Assembly: GCF_029428875.1 (NCBI RefSeq)
Contig: NZ_JAJSOO010000001.1
Coordinates: 6,916,501-6,980,500, forward strand
Direction: 5' to 3'
Origin: Streptomyces sp. JH34
GTDB lineage: Bacteria; Actinomycetota; Actinomycetes; Streptomycetales; Streptomycetaceae
DNA length: 64,000 nt
Shown here: one piece after another, positions 23,747 to 30,898 of the stretch
Position numbering within the stretch: the stretch's first letter is position 1
Layout: each line of letters begins with the position of its first letter
Program-made: the position numbers and the translations under genes
Notes under the pieces: generated by a model
Seen by the model: the letters and a program-made list of their open reading frames with translations, nothing else
Told to the model about the DNA's origin: nothing
Databases searched by the model: none

Positions 23747-26700
23747 ATGGGAGCAGGCAATCCGCTCGCCCGCTGGCCCGTGTATCGGCAGCTGACCGGC
23801 GGTGATCCTTTGGGCAGAGGACGGGCCGTGATGTCGCGGAAGACCGACGCGGTCCGCCCCAGAACGGCCACGGCTGACCGCGTGGTCAAGTCCGTCTGCC
23901 CGTACTGCGCGGTGGGCTGCGGGCAGCAGGTCTACGTGAAGGACGACCGGGTCGTCCAGATCGAGGGCGACCCGGACTCGCCGGTCAGCCGGGGCAGGCT
24001 GTGCCCCAAGGGCTCCTCCACGCTCCAGCTCACCACCGGCCCGGCCCGCCTGCACCAGGTGCTCTACAGGCGTCCGTACGGCACCGACTGGGAGACTCTC
24101 GACCTGGAGACGGCGATGGACATGGTCGCGGACCGTGTCGTGGACACCAGGCGCAGGACGTGGCAGTGGGAGCACGACGGACTCCGCACGGCACGCACCC
24201 TGGGTATCGCGAGTCTCGGCGGCGCCACCCTGGACAACGAGGAGAACTACCTGATCAAGAAGCTCTTCACGGGCCTCGGCATCGTGCAGGTGGAGAACCA
24301 GGCGCGGGTCTGCCACAGCTCCACCGTGGCCGGTCTCGGCACCTCGTTCGGCAGGGGCGGAGCGACCACCTTCATGCAGGACCTCCAGCACTCGGACTGC
24401 ATCATCATCCAGGGGTCGAACTTCGCCGAGGCCCATCCGGTGGGCTTCCAGTGGGTGATGGAGGCGAAGGCCCGCGGTGCCCGGATCATCCATGTGGACC
24501 CGCGCTTCACCCGCACGAGCGCACTGGCCGACCTTTTCGTGCCTCTCAGGGCCGGCAGCGACATCGCGTTCCTCGGCGGCATCATCAACCACGTCCTCAC
24601 CGAGGAGAAGGACTTCCGGGAGTACGTCCTCAACTACACCAATGCCGCAACGCTGGTCGGGGACGACTTCCAGGACACCGAGGACCTCGACGGTGTCTTC
24701 TCCGGCCTGGACGAGGAGCGGGGCCACTACGACCCCCGCTCGTGGCAGTACCGGGAATCCGACGTCCAGGCACCCTCCGGGGACGTGGACGAGCTGTACG
24801 AGGACCGCTCCCGCAGCGCGGAGGCGCAGCACCGGGTCCATGCAGCGGCCGGGTCGGAGACCCACGGTTCGGGGGGCCCGCAGGCCCGCGCGTGGCCGCC
24901 GCGCGACGAGACCCTGCGCGACCCCAGGTGCGTCTACCAGATCCTCAAGCGTCACTACGCGCGCTACACCCCCGAGATGGTCGAAGAGATCTGCGGGGTG
25001 AAGCGGGAGGTGTTCCTCGAGGTCTGCGACGCGCTGACCTCCAACTCCGGCCGGGAGCGCACCACCGCCTTCGCCTACGCCGTCGGCTGGACCCAGCACA
25101 CCACGGGCACCCAGTGCATCCGCGCCGCGAGCGTGCTCCAGCTGCTCCTCGGCAACATCGGGCGGCCCGGCGGCGGCATCCAGGCCCTGCGGGGACACGC
25201 CTCCATCCAGGGTTCCAGCGACATCCCGACCCTCTTCAACCTGCTGCCGGGCTACCTCCCGATGCCGCATGCCCACGCGCACGAGGACCTGGACGCCCTC
25301 GTCCGGGCCAGCCGTACCGGCAAGGGCTTCTGGGGCAACATGCGGGCCTACTTCGTCAGCCTGCTCAAGGCCTACTACGGCGACGCGGCCACCGCGGACA
25401 ACGACTACTGCTTCGACCACCTGCCCCGGCTCACCGGATCCCACGGCACGTACGAGACAGTGATGGCGCAACTGGCGGGGGAGTGCAAGGGCTACTTCCT
25501 CATGGGTGAGAACCCCGCCGTGGGCTCCGCCAACACACGGCTGCAGCGGCTCGGCATGGCCCAGCTCGAATGGCTGGTCGTCCGTGACTTCTCGCTCATC
25601 GAATCCGCCACCTGGTGGCAGGACGGCCCCGAGACGGAAACCGGGGAGATGACCACGGAGGAGATCGGCACCGAGGTCTTCTTCTTCCCCGCGGCGGCGC
25701 ACACGGAGAAGTCCGGCTCCTTCACCAACACCAACCGGTGGCTCCAGTGGCACCACGCCGCCGTCGAACCCGGGGGCGACGCACGCAGCGACCTCTGGTT
25801 CATGTACCACCTGGGCCGGCGCGTCAAGGAGCGCCTCGCGGCCTCCGCCGACCCGATGGACCGCGCCGTCCAGGACCTGACCTGGGACTACCCCGTCGAC
25901 GGTCCGCTCGCCGAACCGGTATCGGCTGCGGTGCTGGCCGAGATCAACGGACACGGCCCGGACGGCGCCCCCCTCTCCGCCTACACCGAACTCAAGGACG
26001 ACGGCTCCACCAGCTGCGGCTGCTGGATCTACTGTGGGGTGTACGCGGACGGGGTCAACCAGGCCGCCCGCCGCAAGCCCCACACCGAGCAGGACTGGGT
26101 GGCGGCCGAATGGGCCTGGGCCTGGCCCGCCAATCGCCGCATCCTCTACAACAGGGCCTCGGCGGCGCCCGACGGCAGCCCCTGGAGCGAACGCAAGGCC
26201 TACGTCTGGTGGGACGACCTCGAAGGGCGGTGGACCGGTCACGACGTCCCCGACTTCGTTCCGGACCGCGCCCCCGGCCACGTACCCGCGCCCGACGCCG
26301 AGGGACCCGACGCGCTGCGCGGGGACGACCCGTTCATCATGCAGGCCGACGGCAAGGGCTGGCTCTACGCCCCCGCCGGCCTGGTGGACGGGCCGCTGCC
26401 CACCCACTACGAGCCGCAGGACTCGCCCTTCACCAACGCGCTCCACCCCTCGCGCTCCCGCTCGCCGGTCAGGCAACTGCACCCGCGCGAGGGCAACCGC
26501 TACCACCCGAGCGGTGACGAACCGGGCGCGGACGTGTATCCCTACGTCGTCACGACCCACCGGCTCACCGAACACTTCACGGCGGGCGGGATGAGCCGCT
26601 GGTCACCGTATCTGTCCGAGCTGCAGCCGGAGTTCTTCTGCGAGGTGTCCCCGCAGCTCGCCGCGGAGAGAGGACTCGAGCACTGCGGCTGGGCGACGAT

Positions 26701-27019
26701 CGTCACGGCGCGCAACGCCGTCGAGGCGCGCGTCATGGTGACCCGCCGGATCACCCCCCTGACCGTCCGGGGCCGGACCGTGCACCAGATCGGGCTGCCC
26801 TTCCACTGGGGCCCCAACGGGATCGCCACCGGTGACGCGGCCAACGAACTGATGGCCATCGCCCTCGACCCCAACGCCTTGATCCAGGAGGACAAGGCGC
26901 TCACCGCCGACATCCGGCCCGGGCGCAGGCCGAGGGGCCCCGCACTGCCCGAACTCGTAGCGGAGTACCGCCGCCGGGCCGGGATCACGGAGACGACCGG
27001 AACCCGGGAGACGATGTGA
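23747..27019 (+). CDS. Formate dehydrogenase alpha subunit, cysteine form
   Basis: 1090 aa from the ATG at 23747, eight bases after GGAGG. It belongs to the molybdopterin bis-MGD oxidoreductase family. An N-terminal 4Fe-4S site reads CPYCAVGC with a later LCPKG. The catalytic loop NQARVCHSSTVAG matches formate dehydrogenase-N but has Cys189 where E. coli FdnG has selenocysteine; the following His is kept. AEAHPVGFQWVMEAK and RCVYQILKRHY also follow FdnG. About 45 extra residues lie near positions 350-390. There is no twin-arginine signal, so the active site should face the cytoplasm. It oxidises formate to CO2. The beta and NrfD-like subunits follow with overlapping codons. Confidence 0.92.
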   Translation: MGAGNPLARWPVYRQLTGGDPLGRGRAVMSRKTDAVRPRTATADRVVKSVCPYCAVGCGQQVYVKDDRVVQIEGDPDSPVSRGRLCPKGSSTLQLTTGPARLHQVLYRRPYGTDWETLDLETAMDMVADRVVDTRRRTWQWEHDGLRTARTLGIASLGGATLDNEENYLIKKLFTGLGIVQVENQARVCHSSTVAGLGTSFGRGGATTFMQDLQHSDCIIIQGSNFAEAHPVGFQWVMEAKARGARIIHVDPRFTRTSALADLFVPLRAGSDIAFLGGIINHVLTEEKDFREYVLNYTNAATLVGDDFQDTEDLDGVFSGLDEERGHYDPRSWQYRESDVQAPSGDVDELYEDRSRSAEAQHRVHAAAGSETHGSGGPQARAWPPRDETLRDPRCVYQILKRHYARYTPEMVEEICGVKREVFLEVCDALTSNSGRERTTAFAYAVGWTQHTTGTQCIRAASVLQLLLGNIGRPGGGIQALRGHASIQGSSDIPTLFNLLPGYLPMPHAHAHEDLDALVRASRTGKGFWGNMRAYFVSLLKAYYGDAATADNDYCFDHLPRLTGSHGTYETVMAQLAGECKGYFLMGENPAVGSANTRLQRLGMAQLEWLVVRDFSLIESATWWQDGPETETGEMTTEEIGTEVFFFPAAAHTEKSGSFTNTNRWLQWHHAAVEPGGDARSDLWFMYHLGRRVKERLAASADPMDRAVQDLTWDYPVDGPLAEPVSAAVLAEINGHGPDGAPLSAYTELKDDGSTSCGCWIYCGVYADGVNQAARRKPHTEQDWVAAEWAWAWPANRRILYNRASAAPDGSPWSERKAYVWWDDLEGRWTGHDVPDFVPDRAPGHVPAPDAEGPDALRGDDPFIMQADGKGWLYAPAGLVDGPLPTHYEPQDSPFTNALHPSRSRSPVRQLHPREGNRYHPSGDEPGADVYPYVVTTHRLTEHFTAGGMSRWSPYLSELQPEFFCEVSPQLAAERGLEHCGWATIVTARNAVEARVMVTRRITPLTVRGRTVHQIGLPFHWGPNGIATGDAANELMAIALDPNALIQEDKALTADIRPGRRPRGPALPELVAEYRRRAGITETTGTRETM

Positions 27020-27918
27020 GGGACAACCTGTTCAGCGGGCCCGAGCCCGACCCGGCGGCTGACGCGGGACACCGGAACGCCCCGCCTCGCGTCGGGTTCT
27101 TCACCGACACCTCCGTCTGCATCGGCTGCAAGGCGTGCGAGGTCGCCTGCAAGGAATGGAACGCCCTCCCCGAGGACGGACTGTCGCTCACCGGGATGTC
27201 CTACGACAACACCGCCGGGCTGGGCGCCTCCACCTGGCGGCACGTCGCCTTCATCGAGCAGCCCGCGCCCGCCGGACGGACGCAACTGCCGCTCGTGGAG
27301 CCGGACGCGGGGACGCCGGAAGACGGTTCGGGCGTGCGATGGCTGATGTCCTCGGACGTCTGCAAGCACTGCACCCACGCCGCGTGTCTGGACGTCTGCC
27401 CGACCGGGTCGCTGTTCCGCACGGAGTTCGGCACGGTCGTCGTCCAGGAGGACATCTGCAACGGCTGCGGCTACTGCGTACCCGCCTGCCCGTACGGAGT
27501 GATCGAGCAGCGTCCCGAGGACGGCCGGGCGTTCAAGTGCACCCTCTGCTACGACCGTCTCGGCGCGGGGCAGGAACCCGCGTGCGCCAAGGCGTGTCCC
27601 ACCGAGTCCATCCAGTTCGGCCCGCTCGACGAACTCCGGGAGCGTGCCGCGCTGCGAGTGGAACAGCTGCACACGGCCGGGGTCGCCGAAGCACGGCTGT
27701 ACGGACACGAACCGGACAACGGGGTCGGAGGGGACGGCGCGTTCTTCCTCCTCATGGACGAACCCGAGGTGTACGGCCTGCCCCCGGACCCGGTGGTCAC
27801 CACCAGGGACCTGCCGGCGATGTGGCGTCACGCGGGTATCGCCGCGCTGTCGCTCGCGGCGGGAGCCGCCCTCTCCTTCTCCATCCCCTCACTCACCCGC
27901 AGGAGCGGCCGGACATGA
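27016..27918 (+). CDS. Formate dehydrogenase beta subunit (four 4Fe-4S clusters)
   Basis: 300 aa. GTG at 27016 overlaps the alpha stop (GTGA). Four cysteine groups define four 4Fe-4S clusters: CIGCKACEVACKEW, CKHCTHAACLDVCPTG, CNGCGYCVPACPYG, and CTLCYDRLGAGQEPACAKAC. A C-terminal helix (AGIAALSLAAGAALSFSI) anchors the protein, as in E. coli FdnH. It carries electrons from the alpha subunit to the membrane partner encoded next, whose ATG overlaps its stop. The PENAL-type middle YDNTAGLGASTWRHVAFIEQ and the overall length agree with FdnH/FdoH. Confidence in the role is high because of the neighbouring subunits. Confidence 0.92.
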   Translation: MRDNLFSGPEPDPAADAGHRNAPPRVGFFTDTSVCIGCKACEVACKEWNALPEDGLSLTGMSYDNTAGLGASTWRHVAFIEQPAPAGRTQLPLVEPDAGTPEDGSGVRWLMSSDVCKHCTHAACLDVCPTGSLFRTEFGTVVVQEDICNGCGYCVPACPYGVIEQRPEDGRAFKCTLCYDRLGAGQEPACAKACPTESIQFGPLDELRERAALRVEQLHTAGVAEARLYGHEPDNGVGGDGAFFLLMDEPEVYGLPPDPVVTTRDLPAMWRHAGIAALSLAAGAALSFSIPSLTRRSGRT

Positions 27919-28847
27919 CCACCAGCAGCCCCGAGAAGGGACCGGGCCGGGCCGTGCCCGACTCCTACTACGGCAGGCCCGTCATCAAGGCGCCGTCGTG
28001 GTCCGCCCAGGACATCGCCGGATACTTCTTCCTCGGCGGGCTCGCGGGCGCCGGCTCCGTCCTTGCCGCCGGGGCCCATGTCACGGGCCGCGACACCACG
28101 GCCAGGGCGCTGAAGGTTTCCTCCCTCGCAGCCGTCACCCTCTCGGCGGCAGCGCTCGTCCACGACCTCGGCCGCCCGTCGCGCTTCCTCCACATGCTCC
28201 GCGTCTTCAAACCGACCTCGCCGATGAGCATGGGCACGTGGCTGCTCTCCGGCTACGGACCCGCCGCGGGCGCCGCCGCTCTCACCGCGGTGACGGGCAG
28301 GTTCCCCCGGGCCGGCGCGGCGGCCACCGCCGCCGCCGCGCTGCTGGGCCCCACCCTGGCGACGTACACCGCCGTCCTGGCGGCCGACACCGCCGTCCCC
28401 GCGTGGCACGGCGCGCACCGTGAACTCCCCTACCTCTTCGCGGCGTCGGCCACCGCGGCCGCCGCCGGGATGGCTATGGTCACCGGTCCGGTGCACGAGA
28501 ACACACCGGCCCGGTACGCCTCCGTACTCGCGGCCGTCGCCGACGGCGCCGCGAGCCGCGCCATGGAACGGCGCCTGGGCTCCGTCGCCGTGACCTGCCG
28601 GGAGGGCCGTGCCGGGACGCTGACGCGCGCCGCACGCGCGCTCACCGCGGCCGGGGCGGCGGCGGGTCTTCTGCTCGGACACCGCAGCCGGCCCGTCGCA
28701 GCCGGTGCGGGCCTCGCACTGCTCGCGGGCTCTGCCTGCACGCGCTTCGGGGTCTTCGCGGCGGGAATCGCCTCCGCCGAGGACCCGGCACACACGGTCG
28801 GACCCCAGCGAGAGGCCGCCGAACAGCGCTCACAGCGCTCCCATTGA
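27915..28847 (+). CDS. NrfD/PsrC-like membrane subunit of the formate dehydrogenase
   Basis: 310 aa, ATG at 27915 inside the beta stop (ATGA). Residues 15-30 (DSYYGRPVIKAPSW) are followed by about eight hydrophobic helices rich in Ala and Gly. HDLGRPSRFLHMLRVFKPTSPMSMG is the conserved segment of NrfD-type quinone-interacting subunits. It replaces the haem-b subunit FdnI found in enterobacterial formate dehydrogenase-N. It should pass electrons to menaquinone at the plasma membrane. The C-terminal half is weakly conserved. The assignment rests on the NrfD motif and on its position directly after alpha and beta. Confidence 0.85.
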   Translation: MTTSSPEKGPGRAVPDSYYGRPVIKAPSWSAQDIAGYFFLGGLAGAGSVLAAGAHVTGRDTTARALKVSSLAAVTLSAAALVHDLGRPSRFLHMLRVFKPTSPMSMGTWLLSGYGPAAGAAALTAVTGRFPRAGAAATAAAALLGPTLATYTAVLAADTAVPAWHGAHRELPYLFAASATAAAAGMAMVTGPVHENTPARYASVLAAVADGAASRAMERRLGSVAVTCREGRAGTLTRAARALTAAGAAAGLLLGHRSRPVAAGAGLALLAGSACTRFGVFAAGIASAEDPAHTVGPQREAAEQRSQRSH

Positions 28848-28859
28848 AAGGAATGCAGG

Positions 28860-29255
28860 GTGAACAGCACGCAGGAAGCAGCACAGGGACACCAGGAGAG
28901 CGGCGACGTCGTGGTGGCGGTCACCGGCTGCCCGAAGGAGGACGCACGCACCGTGTTCGACGTCCTGCGCCGCTCGTTCGACTCCGACCGTCCGGCGAGC
29001 GATGTCCCCGAGGAGGAGTCGGACACACGCCCCACCGTGTGGACGGCGACCGTCGACGTCTCCGAGACGAAGGCCGGCGCCGGACCCGCCCGGCTCTCCG
29101 TACCGGTGATGGTCGAGGCGCAGGGCGGCTACTGGGCCGTCGACCGCCTCCGGAAGCACCTGGCCGACGCCTTCACCGTCCGGCTCGTCGGAACGGCGGC
29201 GGGCGACCAGGAGCAGGAGATCCGCCTGCGGCTGGAGAGTCACCGGCCCGCGTGA
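28860..29255 (+). CDS. Unknown 131-aa protein between the two molybdoenzymes
   Basis: 131 aa, GTG at 28860 with AAAGGAA upstream, 12 bp after the NrfD gene and 34 bp before the next subunit. It is therefore almost certainly co-transcribed. The protein is soluble and acidic, without signal peptide, membrane helix or cysteine cluster (one Cys, in VTGCPKEDA). The pattern DVVVAVTGCPKEDARTVFDVLRR at the start and YWAVDRLRKHLADAF later suggests a small alpha/beta fold. I do not recognise the family. By position it could be a chaperone or assembly factor for one of the molybdoenzymes; that is inference only. Confidence 0.8.
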   Translation: MNSTQEAAQGHQESGDVVVAVTGCPKEDARTVFDVLRRSFDSDRPASDVPEEESDTRPTVWTATVDVSETKAGAGPARLSVPVMVEAQGGYWAVDRLRKHLADAFTVRLVGTAAGDQEQEIRLRLESHRPA

Positions 29256-29289
29256 CGACCACACCACCCACACCGGAAGGTACGCGCAC

Positions 29290-29865
29290 ATGGATGCCAC
29301 CCCGGGGACCGTCGGCGCGGGAGCGGCGGCGCAGACGCCGGCTCCCGACGACCGGTCCACCTTCACCCTGCACGTCAACGGCACGGCCCGGACCCTGACG
29401 CTCGATCACCGCACCACCGTGCTGGACGCGTTGAGGGAGCACCTGGGGCTCACCGGAGCCAAGAAGGGCTGTGACCACGGCCAGTGCGGTGCCTGCACGG
29501 TGCTCGTCGACGGCCGGCGCGCCAACAGCTGCCTGCTGCTGGCCGTCGCCCAGGAGGACTCCCACATCACCACCGTCGAGGGACTGGCCGACGGGGACCG
29601 GCTGCATCCGCTGCAGTCGGCCTTCCTGGAGCGGGACGCGCTCCAGTGCGGCTACTGCACCCCGGGACAGATCTGCTCCGCTGCCGGCATGCTCGCTGAG
29701 GCCGAGGACGGTTTCCCCTCCCACGTCACCTCCCCGACGGCGCTCGCCGCCGGAGGCCCGGTCCCGCTCGACGCGAACGAGATCCGCGAGCGGATGAGCG
29801 GCAACCTCTGCCGGTGCGGCGCCTACCCGCACATCGTCGAAGCCATCGAGGACGTGGCCCCGTGA
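29290..29865 (+). CDS. Aldehyde oxidoreductase [2Fe-2S] subunit (PaoA/YagT-like)
   Basis: 191 aa. An N-terminal ferredoxin domain has GCDHGQCGACTVLVDG and NSC, followed by a helical domain with CGYCTPGQI and NLCRCGAYPHI, so both [2Fe-2S] clusters are complete. This is the small subunit of three-subunit xanthine-oxidase-family enzymes. The first 30 residues (MDATPGTVGAGAAAQTPA) have no twin-arginine signal, whereas E. coli PaoA is exported with its partners. The complex should therefore be cytoplasmic here. It is cotranscribed with PaoB- and PaoC-like genes; the GTG of the next gene overlaps its stop. Confidence 0.9.
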   Translation: MDATPGTVGAGAAAQTPAPDDRSTFTLHVNGTARTLTLDHRTTVLDALREHLGLTGAKKGCDHGQCGACTVLVDGRRANSCLLLAVAQEDSHITTVEGLADGDRLHPLQSAFLERDALQCGYCTPGQICSAAGMLAEAEDGFPSHVTSPTALAAGGPVPLDANEIRERMSGNLCRCGAYPHIVEAIEDVAP

Positions 29866-30857
29866 AACCCTTCGCCTATCTGCGTCCCACCTCCGTGGCC
29901 GAGGCCGTCCGTGCCGGCGCGGGGCATCCCGACGCGCACTTCCTCGGCGGCGGCACCAACCTCGTCGACCTGATGAAGCTCGGGGTGGAGTCACCAGGCC
30001 TGCTCGTCGACGTCAGCCGGCTCTCGCTCGACCGGATGACCCGGACGGCCGACGGCGGCCTCCGGATCGGCGCGACGGTTCGCAACAGCGACCTCGCCGC
30101 CCATCCCGACGTCCGCAGTGGTTACCCCGCGCTGTCGCAGGCGCTCCTGGCCGGTGCGTCCGGGCAGCTGCGCAACACCGCCACCACCGGAGGCAACCTG
30201 CTCCAGCGCACCCGCTGCCCGTACTTCCAGGACGTCTCCAAGCCCTGCAACAAGCGCGTTCCCGGGTCGGGCTGCCCCGCCCGGGAGGGGACGCACCGCG
30301 ATCTCGCGGTGCTGGGCCACTCGCAGCACTGCGTCGCCACGAACCCCTCGGACATGGCGGTCGCCCTCGCGGCCCTCGACGCCACCGTCCAGCTGTACGG
30401 GCCCGAGGGCGAGCGGACGGTGCCCGTGACCGACTTCCACCGGCTGCCCGGCGAAAATCCCGATCAGGACACGGTGATCCGCCCGGGCGAACTGATCACC
30501 GAAGTGGTGCTGCCCCCGCCTTCCCACGGTGCCGTCTCCCTCTACCGCAAGGCCCGGGACCGTGCCTCGTACGCCTTCGCCCTGGCCTCCGTCGCCGCGG
30601 TCCTGGGCGTGCGCGACGGCCACGTCGACCGCGTCTCGCTCGCCTTCGGCGGGCTCGCGCACCGGCCGTGGCGTGCCCGCGTCGCCGAGGACCGGCTGCG
30701 GGGTGTCCCACCGACCGAGGACGCCTTCGCCCGCGCGGTGGACGCGGAGCTCGAAGCGGCCAGGCCCCTGCGCGACAACGCCTTCAAGGTCGGCCTCGCG
30801 CGCCGGATGGCGGTCGGCGCCCTCGTCGAACTCACCACGCGGACCGAATCCGCCTGA
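29862..30857 (+). CDS. Aldehyde oxidoreductase FAD subunit with 4Fe-4S site (PaoB/YagS-like)
   Basis: 331 aa, GTG at 29862 overlapping the previous stop. The FAD-binding region begins with FAYLRPTSVAEAVRAG and FLGGGTNLVDLMKLGVE. The segment RTRCPYFQDVSKPCNKRVP, then GSGCPAREG and SQHCVATNPSDMAVALAAL, carries the four cysteines that in E. coli PaoB bind an additional [4Fe-4S] cluster. This distinguishes PaoABC-type aldehyde oxidoreductases from ordinary xanthine dehydrogenases. The C-terminal domain (VDRVSLAFGGLAHRPWRA) is standard. It shuttles electrons from the molybdenum site, through FeS clusters, to FAD. Confidence 0.9.
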   Translation: MKPFAYLRPTSVAEAVRAGAGHPDAHFLGGGTNLVDLMKLGVESPGLLVDVSRLSLDRMTRTADGGLRIGATVRNSDLAAHPDVRSGYPALSQALLAGASGQLRNTATTGGNLLQRTRCPYFQDVSKPCNKRVPGSGCPAREGTHRDLAVLGHSQHCVATNPSDMAVALAALDATVQLYGPEGERTVPVTDFHRLPGENPDQDTVIRPGELITEVVLPPPSHGAVSLYRKARDRASYAFALASVAAVLGVRDGHVDRVSLAFGGLAHRPWRARVAEDRLRGVPPTEDAFARAVDAELEAARPLRDNAFKVGLARRMAVGALVELTTRTESA

Positions 30858-30898
30858 TCCACCGGACCGCACACCCCGACGAACCGAGGACTTCCGTC

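Noticed and set aside
23540..26575. Minus-strand open frame of about 1000 codons opposite the formate dehydrogenase gene
   Set aside because: Mirrors the codon structure of the true gene; no domain, no ribosome binding site, composition typical of antisense frames.
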